This document shows positions 8,603-17,165 of a stretch of 64,000 nt of DNA, piece after piece. The notes under the pieces are model-generated. The model had not been told where the DNA came from. It ran no database searches and saw nothing but the letters and a program-made list of their open reading frames with translations. Source of the DNA: an uncultured Geobacteraceae bacterium. Lineage in GTDB: Bacteria; Desulfobacterota; Desulfuromonadia; Geobacterales; Pseudopelobacteraceae. The position numbers were made by a program, and so were the translations under genes. Within the stretch, counting starts at the first letter, position 1. Each line of letters begins with the position of its first letter. The stretch covers positions 1-64,000 of the forward strand of contig CAIUSO010000084.1 of the NCBI GenBank assembly GCA_903901875.1, given 5' to 3'.

Positions 8603-9682
8603 TTAATGGACTGTGGCCTTAAGAGGGCATTCGGTGTGCCGGTTGATAAAGATAAAGTCCCGCTGTATGGCAAAATTAGCCAGAAACACGATTGATTCAG
8701 CAACAACTTTTGCAACAACTACCGGGAAGTTCAGGAACATCACAAAGCCTTTTATAAGCAAAAAGGAGACAAAACCGGAAATGCATACGAGAATGAGATA
8801 TTTGGGGAATGTGGAGGTTGTTTTCTGATTGGAGTAAAAGACGGCCTTTTTTATGGCGGTGTAATTGAAGCCCATTGACACCAGCCGGGCCGAAGCCTGA
8901 CTGGCAGAGATGCTGCTGCTTAAATGATAGACAAAGATGAAGACCGTGTAGTCGATCACCGCTGACAGAAGTGCGGCAAGCGTAAAACGAAAGAGAACGA
9001 AGTATATTTTCATTGAGTCGATGAGAGGGTTGAAATGTGAGGATTTATTTCCTTCCAGATATACTGTGCTGATTGACTCTTCTATAATCTGGCGACCGGT
9101 ATACTTGCACGCTAACAGCATGTCGAGCTCGAATTCGTAACCGTTGGCACTCGTTTTAAGGAGCGACGGAATCATCGCTTGGGGAATTCCTCTCAGCCCT
9201 GACTGTGTATCAGAGATTTTTTTCCCCGTAAGCACACGGAAAATTGTTCGGGTGAAACTATTGCCGAATCTGCTCCGCATTGGGACAGCCCCATCAAAAG
9301 CCCGCGCACCAATAATCAGACTCTCCGGATTTTTTCTGAGGGTCATGGCGACCTTTGTTGCGTCAACCGCCAGATGCTGCCCATCGGCATCCACCGCTAC
9401 CACACCGATACACTCTTTATAATGGCAGTAAATATAGTTCAGGCCAGCCTTGAGCGCAGCACCCTTACCAAGGTTGACGGCATGGTGCAGTACGGTAACA
9501 TTCTGAATTTTCTCACTATCACTAAAACAGTGATCGAATTCAGGGGCACTTCCGTCATTAACCACGATAACTGCGTCAAAAACACCTGCAGCCAGTTTCT
9601 GGACTAACGAAACAAGTTGTTCAGATGGGTTATATGACGGAATGAGTGCAATAACCTGCATGTAATTTTTCCCATGGAACAT
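8603..9682 (-). CDS. GT2 glycosyltransferase fused to a GtrA membrane domain
   Basis: About 359 aa. The N-terminal half is a GT-A family 2 glycosyltransferase (IALIPSYNP, VVNDGS, then VAVDADGQH with the DxD metal motif), like polyprenyl-phosphate mannose/glucose synthases. The C-terminal 120 residues carry four transmembrane helices of the GtrA type that flip or anchor lipid-linked sugars. It probably makes polyprenyl-phosphate sugar donors at the inner membrane. The ATG at 9682 has TAAGGA 6 nt upstream and starts 14 bp after the TPR gene ends, so the two form an operon. The neighbour's GT-C fold fits use of such a lipid donor. Confidence 0.88.
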   Translation of the reverse strand: MFHGKNYMQVIALIPSYNPSEQLVSLVQKLAAGVFDAVIVVNDGSAPEFDHCFSDSEKIQNVTVLHHAVNLGKGAALKAGLNYIYCHYKECIGVVAVDADGQHLAVDATKVAMTLRKNPESLIIGARAFDGAVPMRSRFGNSFTRTIFRVLTGKKISDTQSGLRGIPQAMIPSLLKTSANGYEFELDMLLACKYTGRQIIEESISTVYLEGNKSSHFNPLIDSMKIYFVLFRFTLAALLSAVIDYTVFIFVYHLSSSISASQASARLVSMGFNYTAIKKAVFYSNQKTTSTFPKYLILVCISGFVSFLLIKGFVMFLNFPVVVAKVVAESIVFLANFAIQRDFIFINRHTECPLKATVH

Positions 9683-9696
9683 TGAATTCCTTACTT

Positions 9697-11745
9697 TTAT
9701 CTGGTGGTTTTCTGGTTTTTTGCCCACGCCAGATTGTTCCTGGCCAGTTGATTGGCCGGATTCAGCTGTATTGCCTGCTCTCCCGCCTTGATGGCCTTAT
9801 CCCATTGTTGTATTGAATTGTATGCAGCACACAGGTTGTTAAGTGCCAGGTCGTAATTGGGTTTTAGTTGCAAAGCACTCTGCGCCGCAGTGATACATTT
9901 GGCAAACTCACCACCCTGATAGTAACCAAGACTAAGATTCAGATAATACTCGGGGGTCCCTGGGGTTGATTCTGCCGCTGCGGTAATTTCTGCTTTTGAG
10001 GAACCGCTGTTGATGGCGGTCAGGTACATCGTGGCTTGCTTGTCCCCAGGGGCAAGACGGAGGGTCTCTGCGGCAATCCCGGTTGCCTTGCGGAAATCAC
10101 CGAGTTTCAGATATGTTTCCATCAGCAGAGAGCGAGCGTCCATATTCGCCGCATAAAGTGCAAGTGTCTTCTCCAGGTTTGTAATCGCTTCCGGATATCG
10201 GCTCCGTTTTTTGAGAAAACCGGCATAATAGAAATAAGGGAGTGGATCCTGTGGTTGCAGGGAGACGGCTTTCCTAAAATACTCTTCCGCCTGGGCAGTG
10301 TTGCCAATTGCGGCATGCAATACCCCAAGGTTCGTATGCAATCTCCCATAGTTAGGCGTTAGCACGAGTGCCTGTAAAAAGTATTTTTCAGCACCTGTGT
10401 AGTCAGCCTTCTCCATCAGAACCACGCCATAATTCATCAAGCCCCGCCCGTTCTGCGGACTCTTTTCAACAACATCGTGCCAGAGGGTTTCTTCCGACCT
10501 CCATACTTCGTTCCTGCGGTGGGTGCCGTAACAACCGGCCAGCAGGAAAATGGCAAGTACCGAGGTGACGGCCGTGTTGTAAAGGATCCGGGCAGAAAAC
10601 TGATGCCTGAACCGTCTCAAAAGCAGATTTACTCCCCAGCTCACGCTTATCATGAGGCCGACATAGGGAAGAAAGACCCGGTGATCATTCATCACTTCAG
10701 CAAGTGGAATGAGGCTGGTTGGCACAAGCGTAATAATAAACCAGAGGATGCCGAAAGAGATTGGACGCAGTGTCTCTTTTTTTGAGGAGCGGATTGCTAT
10801 GAGTAATAATGAAGCCAGAAAAATAATCCCGACAAAAAAACGGCTATCTGCAATTGATGCCAAGGGCTTAAGGTCTGTGTCCGCACTGAGAAAAACCGGA
10901 AGAAAAAAAGAGAGGCAATATTTCAGAACAACATACGGTTGCGTTATCACGTAACGAAATGTTGAATTTCCGCCGGCTACCCACGTGGGCGGTTCCATCA
11001 TTTTAAGGAAGATGAGCATGCCGACTATGAAGATGAGAGCCGGTGCAGTCTTACGCAATGCGGCATACAAGCTGCCGAGACCTTTTCTGCTGATCAGGTC
11101 GGTGAGTGAGGCTTTCTCTTCAAAGAGGAAGAGATACACGAGAAGCAACAGGGGAAAAACAGCGACAATCGGCTTGGTGAGCATGCCGAGAGCGACGGGG
11201 ACAAGATACAGATGCCAGCTTCGGCACAACGATGAACGGACGTAGAGTACCAGTGAAAGAACGATAAACATCGCTGAGAAAGAGTCTGAGCGGGAAATTA
11301 TATAGTTGATCGTCTCAGCGTTGGCCGGGTGGAGCAGATAACCAGCCACGGCGATAAGTGCGGTAAGATTGTGTGCGGTTTTGTCCTCTGCCACGTCAAA
11401 AATCTTCAGGTAGAGAAAATACATCAAGATCCCCTGGATGAGGAACGAGATAACCATTGAGAGATGAAAATAGAAGGTGTCACCGAGTCCCTTGCCAAGC
11501 CAATAATCAATCGCTAAGCTCGATGTAACCATGGGACGGTACGACTGATTGGATGGCAGCGAACTAAAGGTTGTGCTGTCCCTGAAAAAGAGAGGAATGT
11601 TGCTGATATTTTTCACGTAGAGGTTATTGACGATGGTGTGTGAATCATCAAAGTGGAAAGAGTTGTGAAAGCTGTTCCCATAGGCGGCAAGCACCAAGAG
11701 AGCTGTGGTAACGGCGAGAAGCACAAAAAGTCGTTTTTTGTTCAT
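9697..11745 (-). CDS. TMTC/PMT-like integral membrane glycosyltransferase with C-terminal TPRs
   Basis: 682 aa: about ten transmembrane helices in the first 420 residues, including a luminal-loop FDDSHTIVNN near residue 33 whose paired acidic residues are the GT-C signature. At least six tetratricopeptide repeats follow (residues about 435-680; e.g. NYGRLHTNLGVLHAAIGNTA). This is the architecture of the TMTC O-mannosyltransferases. It likely transfers sugar from a polyprenyl-phosphate donor to exported proteins or glycans. It lies upstream of the GT2-GtrA gene that could make the donor. A -24/-12-like promoter and upstream palindrome lie in the 5' region. Confidence 0.82.
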   Translation of the reverse strand: MNKKRLFVLLAVTTALLVLAAYGNSFHNSFHFDDSHTIVNNLYVKNISNIPLFFRDSTTFSSLPSNQSYRPMVTSSLAIDYWLGKGLGDTFYFHLSMVISFLIQGILMYFLYLKIFDVAEDKTAHNLTALIAVAGYLLHPANAETINYIISRSDSFSAMFIVLSLVLYVRSSLCRSWHLYLVPVALGMLTKPIVAVFPLLLLVYLFLFEEKASLTDLISRKGLGSLYAALRKTAPALIFIVGMLIFLKMMEPPTWVAGGNSTFRYVITQPYVVLKYCLSFFLPVFLSADTDLKPLASIADSRFFVGIIFLASLLLIAIRSSKKETLRPISFGILWFIITLVPTSLIPLAEVMNDHRVFLPYVGLMISVSWGVNLLLRRFRHQFSARILYNTAVTSVLAIFLLAGCYGTHRRNEVWRSEETLWHDVVEKSPQNGRGLMNYGVVLMEKADYTGAEKYFLQALVLTPNYGRLHTNLGVLHAAIGNTAQAEEYFRKAVSLQPQDPLPYFYYAGFLKKRSRYPEAITNLEKTLALYAANMDARSLLMETYLKLGDFRKATGIAAETLRLAPGDKQATMYLTAINSGSSKAEITAAAESTPGTPEYYLNLSLGYYQGGEFAKCITAAQSALQLKPNYDLALNNLCAAYNSIQQWDKAIKAGEQAIQLNPANQLARNNLAWAKNQKTTR

Positions 11746-11879
11746 GAAAGAAATGTTTCCTTTAGCACATACAGTATGTTCAACATTCTTCAGGCGGCCG
11801 TTTGAGATGGCAATGTCTCCTGTGGATAATGTACCTCACCTGTTCGTGGCAAGTTCTCCGCTGCCGTAGTCAAACAGCT

Positions 11880-11895
11880 ATCAACTTTCGTGCCG
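11880..11895 (-). promoter_or_regulatory. Variant -24/-12 promoter for the TPR/GT2 operon
   Basis: Reads CGGCAC-N5-TTGAT on the minus strand, ending TTGATAG exactly like the promoters at 38318 and 40093. The -24 GG is kept; the -12 has GA where sigma-54 promoters normally have GC. A palindrome lies 114 bp upstream. Confidence 0.5.
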
Positions 11896-12009
11896 ACCAA
11901 TGGTTGCAACAATAAAAGGTCAAGGGTCTGATTAATCGGGGAATAACGGTGCAGGAACGGAGAGTCTGCAAGAAATACCGTCAAAGGAGTCCGGCAATTC
12001 TCTTAATAA

Positions 12010-12025
12010 CTGTCATATATGACGG
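12010..12025. promoter_or_regulatory. 16-bp palindromic activator site
   Basis: CTGTCATATATGACGG, flanked to give the 20-mer AAC...GTT form seen also at 38446-38465. It matches CYGYCA-N4-TGRCRG. The segment 18 bp further on keeps 5 of 6 bases of one half-site. Confidence 0.65.
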
Positions 12026-12034
12026 TTGTCTGAC

Positions 12035-12226
12035 CGGTGGGAGGGAATTAATGATGTAGTGGAAATGTGATAACGAGGAGTGTGCGACCAAAAGGACAAT
12101 CGGAATATCAAAACCCAGTTTCCTGGGATGCAGCATCAGTGTTCTGGTAAACATCAAACTGCGCCATCAGAACCTTCTTTTATCTGCGGCAAACACGCCA
12201 TGTTGTTCGATGTGTGCGTTATAGTT
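12035..12226 (-). pseudogene. ccdAB toxin-antitoxin remnant
   Basis: On the minus strand the end of CcdA is readable (NYNAHIEQHGVFAADKRRF, stop). It is followed, with the classic TGATG overlap, by the CcdB start MAQFDVYQNTDAASQE. CcdB then hits a stop and continues in other frames with recognisable but broken pieces. Only the last 19 residues of the antitoxin and about 45 of the toxin are left. The antitoxin side is joined to the 3' end of the DUF4239 gene, whose stop codon lies inside the remnant, so a deletion junction sits near 12222. Confidence 0.8.
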
Positions 12227-13025
12227 GAGGTGGCAACGGGATGACATCCAGCTTCCAGTATTCCATAAGATCTTTAAAAGCATCCGATGAAACTGCTCCA
12301 GGTTCAGTAAATGGATAATTGTATATGATCAACAGATAGTAAACCAGGCCCAGGAATGCCGCTAAAGAGCCTATCATCACGGCATGGTGTTTTCCGTCCG
12401 GCAAGTCGAAAAAGCAGAGATACAGTAGGTAGAGGACTGTCCCGCCAATAAGTGTCAACCAAATCGGCGGTGTAAGGTTCGGTTTGCCACCGTTTATTCG
12501 ATCATGACGAAGTCCGCTGTATTCAGAAAGTTGTCTCACGGTTTCCTGGTGCAGCACTAATTCTCCGTAGTTCTGTGGAGTAAACGTGAGAATTAACGAC
12601 TTGATGCGGTTCAGTAACCGGTGAGCTTTTTCATCCTGCCGAGCATTGGCCAGTTTTGGCCACTCATCGGTGATAACAACCTGCACGTACTGGCGAATAA
12701 GCAGCTTTGACTGAGTGCTGATTGGCTCTGGATAAGCCTCAAGATTGCGATACATGTTATGTAAGGCATTGGCCTCTTTTGAAACATCATCATCAATTTT
12801 GTCATAGTTTTGCCAGATTGCCACCGCCACAAAAGCCAGGATCAAGGCAAACACGACACCAATGGCATCGGAGAAAATTTCGCCAAAATCAGTATGCCCG
12901 ACAAAAACCAATGGTTTACAAAATCGGCGAACAATCCAGAGAGAGATCAGTGATAGTGTGACAAACAACAAAACCACTATCGCTGCCACAGTGAAACTGG
13001 AATACGTAGAAAAATACTCTTTCAT
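12219..13025 (-). CDS. DUF4239 (bestrophin-like) membrane protein
   Basis: 268 aa with four predicted transmembrane helices (about 11-32, 52-72, 188-208, 216-236) and a soluble helical region between the second and third. Sequence such as GVVFALILAFVAVAIWQNY matches the DUF4239 family, compared with bestrophin anion channels; function is unproven. It follows NfnB by about 70 bp on the same strand. The C-terminus (PLPPQL) ends at the junction with the ccdA scar, so the original tail may have been altered. Confidence 0.75.
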   Translation of the reverse strand: MKEYFSTYSSFTVAAIVVLLFVTLSLISLWIVRRFCKPLVFVGHTDFGEIFSDAIGVVFALILAFVAVAIWQNYDKIDDDVSKEANALHNMYRNLEAYPEPISTQSKLLIRQYVQVVITDEWPKLANARQDEKAHRLLNRIKSLILTFTPQNYGELVLHQETVRQLSEYSGLRHDRINGGKPNLTPPIWLTLIGGTVLYLLYLCFFDLPDGKHHAVMIGSLAAFLGLVYYLLIIYNYPFTEPGAVSSDAFKDLMEYWKLDVIPLPPQL

Positions 13026-13097
13026 TGGGTAAAAGCATATTCCGCGTCACTGAGTCGCAGTACACCAACCCCCAGGTCACAAAAGTCCCGATCCAGA

Positions 13098-14543
13098 TCA
13101 CGCATGGAAGCAGTGCTTGTCAGGGTGAGAGATATGTGCGGATAATGAACTATGTATTGCCGCAGCTGCTCGTTTGCCGTCTCCCATGGCAAGAATGACC
13201 GTGGCTCCGCCCCGCACAATGTCGCCACCGGCAAATACGCCGTGAATACCTGTTTCACCTGAGGAATCTATCATGATGGTGCCTGATTTGTTGAGAGGCA
13301 GATCGGGGACGGTTGCCGAAAGCAACGGATTAGGTGCCGCTCCAACCGCATTGATGACCACACCTGCCGACAGTTGAAAATCGGAACCCTCAACCACTTC
13401 CGGCCGCTGTCTTCCCGAGGCGTCCGGTTCACCAAGCTTCATTTTCACGCAGGTAAGGGCAGAGACCCACCCCTCTTTCGTGGAGAGAATCGCGGTTGGT
13501 GCGGTGAGCATAACAAATTCAATGCCCTCTTCCCGGGCATGCCTGACCTCTTCGGTTCTGGCAGGCATTTCTGCCTCACTCCGTCGATAGACAAGCATTG
13601 CTCGCTCGGCACCAAGCCTTCTCGCCGTTCTTACACAATCGATGGCCGTATTGCCGCCACCGATTACCGCCACTTCACGGCGTATGATAACCGGTGTCAT
13701 GCTGTTGTTACTGCGTCCCGCTTCCATTAAATTTACCCGGGTCAAAAACTCGTTGGCGGTATAGACCCCTTTGAGATTTTCACCCGGTATCTGGAGCATT
13801 CGCGGTAACCCCGCGCCGTTGGCAATAAAGATTGCATCGAACTGTTCCTGTAAATCAGAGAGGGAAAGTGTCTTGCCGATAATCACATTATATTCAATGA
13901 CTACTCCCAATGCGCTCAGGTGCGCCATTTCCTCATCCACAATCATCTTCGGAAGACGAAATTCCGGTATGCCGTAGCGGAGTACACCGCCGCAATCATG
14001 CAACGCTTCGAAAATGGTCACGGCATGACCGTAACGTGCCAGTTCACCGGCGGCAGTGAGGCCTGCCGGACCACTGCCGACCACGACAATTTTTTTCCCG
14101 GTGGGGGAGGGCACCGGCTCTGTTAATAACAGTTTCCGGTTATTCATTTCCCAGTCAGCCACATAGCGTTCCAGATAGCCAATTGCCACCGCTTCGCCGT
14201 TTTTTTTCCGGACGCAGTGGGCTTCACACTGTATTTCCTGGGGACATACCCGGCCGCATACGGCAGGCAGCGCATTGTCACGCCTGAGGATTTGTACCGA
14301 GCGGGGGAGGTCCCCGGAGCTGAGCGCGGCAATGAATTCGGGGATTGATACTCCGACCGGGCACCCGCTGACGCAGGGGCGGGTTTTACACTGCAGGCAG
14401 CGTGCCGCCTCGGAGAGTGCCTGTTCAGCAGTTAAGCCACTGTTTACTTCCGCAAAACTATGTTGCCTCTCTTCGGCGGCCAGTTCATGCATGAGGACCC
14501 GTGGCACGGCTCGTTGTTCTTTGAGCGATAGTGAATCGTTCAT
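13098..14543 (-). CDS. nfnB: NfnB/GltD-like NADPH-dependent oxidoreductase, large subunit
   Basis: 481 aa, homologous to the glutamate synthase small subunit and to NfnB/SudA. Eight cysteines (C49, C52, C57, C61 and C96, C100, C106, C110) form two [4Fe-4S] cluster motifs. An FAD site (VVVGSGPAGLTAAG) and an NADPH site (VAVIGGGNTAIDC) follow, then the C-terminal GGDIVRGGATV FAD motif. Paired with the small subunit upstream (4-bp ATGA overlap), it forms a cytoplasmic complex that bifurcates electrons between NADPH, NAD+ and ferredoxin. No GltB large subunit is nearby, which favours NfnB over true glutamate synthase. Some organisms use the same pair as sulfide dehydrogenase. Confidence 0.88.
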   Translation of the reverse strand: MNDSLSLKEQRAVPRVLMHELAAEERQHSFAEVNSGLTAEQALSEAARCLQCKTRPCVSGCPVGVSIPEFIAALSSGDLPRSVQILRRDNALPAVCGRVCPQEIQCEAHCVRKKNGEAVAIGYLERYVADWEMNNRKLLLTEPVPSPTGKKIVVVGSGPAGLTAAGELARYGHAVTIFEALHDCGGVLRYGIPEFRLPKMIVDEEMAHLSALGVVIEYNVIIGKTLSLSDLQEQFDAIFIANGAGLPRMLQIPGENLKGVYTANEFLTRVNLMEAGRSNNSMTPVIIRREVAVIGGGNTAIDCVRTARRLGAERAMLVYRRSEAEMPARTEEVRHAREEGIEFVMLTAPTAILSTKEGWVSALTCVKMKLGEPDASGRQRPEVVEGSDFQLSAGVVINAVGAAPNPLLSATVPDLPLNKSGTIMIDSSGETGIHGVFAGGDIVRGGATVILAMGDGKRAAAAIHSSLSAHISHPDKHCFHA

Positions 14544-15388
14544 GGAGTGGCACCTCGTCCTATTTTACACTCTGACGGAATGAGATGGCAGGCTTCTTCA
14601 GTGCGGTAGCAGGTCAAACGATCACTAAGCCCGTCAAAATCAACGAGATGGCCATCAAATTCCGGTCCGTCAACACAGGCAAATTTTGTCTCTGTGCCGA
14701 TGGTAACCCGACAGCCACCGCACATTCCGGTGCCATCAATCATGATCGGATTGAGACTGACAATGGTCTCGATTTTCAGTGGGCGGGTCAGCTCGGCAAC
14801 CGCTTTCATCATTGGCACCGGCCCAACGGCAAATACCGCCTGTGGGATTTGTGCTGCATCGCCCAGTAACTTTGCAAGGGGAGCCGTCACAAATCCCTGT
14901 GTACCGAGACTGCCATCTTCCGTCGTGATAATCAGAGCAGTGGAAATTTGGGCAAGTTCTGCGGAGAGGATAATCAAAGGTTTTGAACGTCCACCGATAA
15001 TGGTGGTGACCTGGTTTCCGGCGTCGGCCAGTGCTTTTACCAATGGGTAAAGTACCGCAGTACCAACGCCGCCGCCGACACAGACAACTCTTCCCCAGGT
15101 GGTTATATGAGTAGCCTGACCGAGGGGGCCGGCAACATCTCTGATTGACTCGCCCGCTTTTGCTGCGACAATTTTCCTGGTTGCAGTGCCAATAGCCTGA
15201 ATGAAGAGGGTAATCGTTCCCTCCTCCTGGTCGGCGTCGCTGATGGTGAGTGGTATCCGTTCTTCACCCTGGGCCAGCCGTACCATAACAAACTGTCCCG
15301 CTTTACGTGCCCGGGCAATGCGGGGAGCCATTATCACCAGTTTATGAAGGTTTTCGGCAATTATTTCGTTACGGATTATGTTAAACAT
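14540..15388 (-). CDS. nfnA: NfnA/SudB-like FAD/NAD-binding, [2Fe-2S] subunit
   Basis: 282 aa of the dihydroorotate dehydrogenase electron-transfer (PyrK-like) family. The N-terminal FAD barrel has RIPLTISD; the Rossmann part has CVGGGVGTAVLYPL for NAD binding. The C-terminal cysteines in MCGGCRVTIG and FACVDGPEF ligate a [2Fe-2S] centre. It is the first gene of the pair and overlaps nfnB by 4 bp. The annotation as sulfide/dihydroorotate dehydrogenase-like protein would be equivalent. The ribosome site is weak. Confidence 0.88.
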   Translation of the reverse strand: MFNIIRNEIIAENLHKLVIMAPRIARARKAGQFVMVRLAQGEERIPLTISDADQEEGTITLFIQAIGTATRKIVAAKAGESIRDVAGPLGQATHITTWGRVVCVGGGVGTAVLYPLVKALADAGNQVTTIIGGRSKPLIILSAELAQISTALIITTEDGSLGTQGFVTAPLAKLLGDAAQIPQAVFAVGPVPMMKAVAELTRPLKIETIVSLNPIMIDGTGMCGGCRVTIGTETKFACVDGPEFDGHLVDFDGLSDRLTCYRTEEACHLIPSECKIGRGATP

Positions 15389-15597
15389 CGGGGTACCGGT
15401 ACGGGTCGGTATATGTCATTATGGGTCACCTTATGCCATCAGTATGATACGAGGAGCCTGTGGGACTCCTCCCACTCAAGTAAAGCAACATCCGCGCCAG
15501 AAAGGTCTGTAGATACCACGTGCCTAACAGGAGCCTGTCGGACTTAGGAGAAATCGAAAGCAATTGCGAGTAGATGTGCCTTTGGATGCCGAAAAAA
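15389..15597. other. Intergenic stretch with a degenerate short repeat
   Basis: About 210 bp before the pssA regulatory region. AGGAGCCTGTGGGACTCCT (about 15457) and AGGAGCCTGTCGGACTTAGG (about 15530) are similar to each other and look like decayed copies of one short interspersed repeat. No gene is seen. Confidence 0.4.
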
Positions 15598-15631
15598 CTG
15601 CTGCATATGACAGTAACGTCAAAACTGGCGG
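15598..15631 (+). promoter_or_regulatory. Tandem activator sites upstream of pssA
   Basis: Two 16-mers with starts 18 bp apart: CTGCTGCATATGACAG (15598) and ACGTCAAAACTGGCGG (15616). Each keeps one perfect half of the CYGYCA-N4-TGRCRG motif. They end 63 bp before the -24 element. Confidence 0.55.
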
Positions 15632-15694
15632 TTTACGCTAAAGCGTGTTGTCCCCTTTCAATGTATAAACAGAACCTTATATTGTGGTATCTTC

Positions 15695-15710
15695 TGGCAC
15701 TATCGTTGCT
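15695..15710 (+). promoter_or_regulatory. Sigma-54 promoter of pssA
   Basis: TGGCAC-N5-TTGCT, a full match to the -24/-12 consensus, about 40 bp upstream of the pssA start codon. Confidence 0.8.
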
Positions 15711-15751
15711 GTTGTAGAAAATAACTGTTACTACAAATGGGGGAACAAACC

Positions 15752-16381
15752 ATGATGAATACAGGCAAACCGCATAAACCCTTTGCCATGATCCGGGAAT
15801 TCCATCTTGCCGACTGGTTTACTCTGGCCAATGCGGTCTGTGGTACCGGTGCACTGTTTTCCATGTTGAGTTATATCCAGACGAGCGACGTCATTCATGT
15901 ATACTTCGCGTGCGGGTTGCTTCTTGCCGCGTTGTTTTTTGATGTCATGGATGGCCGGATTGCCAGATGGCGCCAGAAAAGTTCCGGTCTGGGGAGGGAA
16001 CTTGACTCCCTTGCCGACGTCATCTCCTTTGGGGTGGCCCCGGCTGTGATCGCCTATGGGTGCGGTATGCAGGGGCTCTACGACCGAATCTTTCTGATCG
16101 GTTTCGTTGTCTGTGGCGTCTCTCGCCTGGCGCGGTACAATGTGACCGCAGAAACCCTCGCGGGGGAAGATGGCAAGGTAGCCTATTTTGAAGGGACACC
16201 CATTCCAACATCGCTCGTGCTGGTAATCATGCTGCTCTGGGCTGCCCGGAGCGGTGCCCTGCGCGATAATCTCTGGTTTGGCCAGGTCCATATCGCCGGT
16301 TTCATTCTGCACCCTCTGGTGCTCTTGTTTGCAGCTTCAGGATCGTTGATGATCAGTCGGATCCGTATCCCCAAACTTTAA
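15752..16381 (+). CDS. pssA: CDP-diacylglycerol-serine O-phosphatidyltransferase
   Basis: 209-aa inner-membrane enzyme that makes phosphatidylserine, precursor of phosphatidylethanolamine, from CDP-diacylglycerol and serine. The CDP-alcohol phosphotransferase motif DG-x2-AR-x8-G-x3-D-x3-D is present as DGRIAR...GRELDSLAD (about residues 67-89), flanked by several transmembrane helices. ATG 15752 is chosen because GGGGGA lies 7 nt upstream; an ATG at 15737 overlaps that ribosome site. No decarboxylase gene is adjacent. The sigma-54 promoter makes it unusual, since pssA is normally housekeeping. Confidence 0.9.
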   Translation: MMNTGKPHKPFAMIREFHLADWFTLANAVCGTGALFSMLSYIQTSDVIHVYFACGLLLAALFFDVMDGRIARWRQKSSGLGRELDSLADVISFGVAPAVIAYGCGMQGLYDRIFLIGFVVCGVSRLARYNVTAETLAGEDGKVAYFEGTPIPTSLVLVIMLLWAARSGALRDNLWFGQVHIAGFILHPLVLLFAASGSLMISRIRIPKL

Positions 16382-16418
16382 CCGGTTACTTTTCCCATCC
16401 GGACCAGTTACCACATAG

Positions 16419-16434
16419 CTGTCAAAAGTGGCAG
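16419..16434. promoter_or_regulatory. Orphan copy of the 16-bp palindromic site
   Basis: CTGTCAAAAGTGGCAG fits CYGYCA-N4-TGRCRG perfectly but lies between convergent pssA and a kinase pseudogene. No -24/-12 promoter is visible at the usual distance on either strand. Confidence 0.4.
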
Positions 16435-16462
16435 ATGTTGTATAACGTTGCTTTATAGTTTG

Positions 16463-17117
16463 TTAGCTTTCGTTTGAGTGACATGCTTTTTCACCTTGCC
16501 ATTTATTGAGAATAACGCCGAGTTCATGCCTGTTTACTGGTTTTGACAGATAATCATCCATCCCGGCTTTAAGGCACTTTTCACGGTCACCCTTCAAAGC
16601 GTTGGCCGTCATGGCAATGATCGGCACAGCATGATTGATTGCCTTTAAATCAGGATTACGGATTATACTGGTTGCCTCAAAACCGTCCATCTCCGGCATC
16701 AAGCAATCCATTAGGACCAGATCGTAATTAATCAATCTCCAGGGCGCATACCGCTTCCTGCCCATTTGCCACCACATCAGCTTTATAGCCCAGCTTGTTC
16801 AGAACATGGGAGTGCGGATTTCGTGGCTCATATTAGCGAGAAAAGTGCTTTTGGCTCTGGTCGCGGCCTCATGCCTCATCAGTGCGTATCAAGAGCTCTG
16901 CATTCTGCTGTTCCAGCCTCACTTGCATCTGCTGTAGTTTATCGTTCCTGATTGCTGCCAACATAGCTCTCCCGTCCAGAATCGGCATTTCCAGATCCAA
17001 CAGAACCATATCGACGCTGTTTTGTGCCAGCACCTCAAGCCCCTCTTCCCCATTGCCGGCCAGCAGTATGTGTTCAAATTGATATGAGAACATACACTGT
17101 AGCATTTCACGGCTCAT
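16463..17117 (-). pseudogene. Dead hybrid histidine kinase (REC-coil-HisKA-REC remnant)
   Basis: From right to left: the C-terminal part of a receiver domain (VDMVLLDLEMPILDGR) with a following coiled coil, a stop after LIRTDEA, then in another frame an H-box MSHEIRTPM. The H-box is fused directly to [18 protein letters not shown] of a second receiver. After one more frameshift comes the rest of that receiver ([16 protein letters not shown] to the KP motif). The whole ATPase domain is deleted and several frames are broken. It lies 48 bp downstream of the intact hybrid kinase and reads the same way. Confidence 0.85.
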
Positions 17118-17165
17118 TTATTTCGTTATTTTTTCATTTTTGCATCCTCTAAAAGTCTTGCGTTG

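Noticed and set aside
11790-11984. 64-codon minus-strand frame upstream of the TPR gene
   Set aside because: It spans the -24/-12 promoter and shows no family or ribosome site.
13098-14543. True glutamate synthase small subunit
   Set aside because: No large subunit is nearby and the gene overlaps an NfnA-type partner, which favours NfnB/SudB-type function.
15737-15751. Earlier ATG of pssA
   Set aside because: It overlaps the GGGGGA ribosome site that suits ATG 15752.
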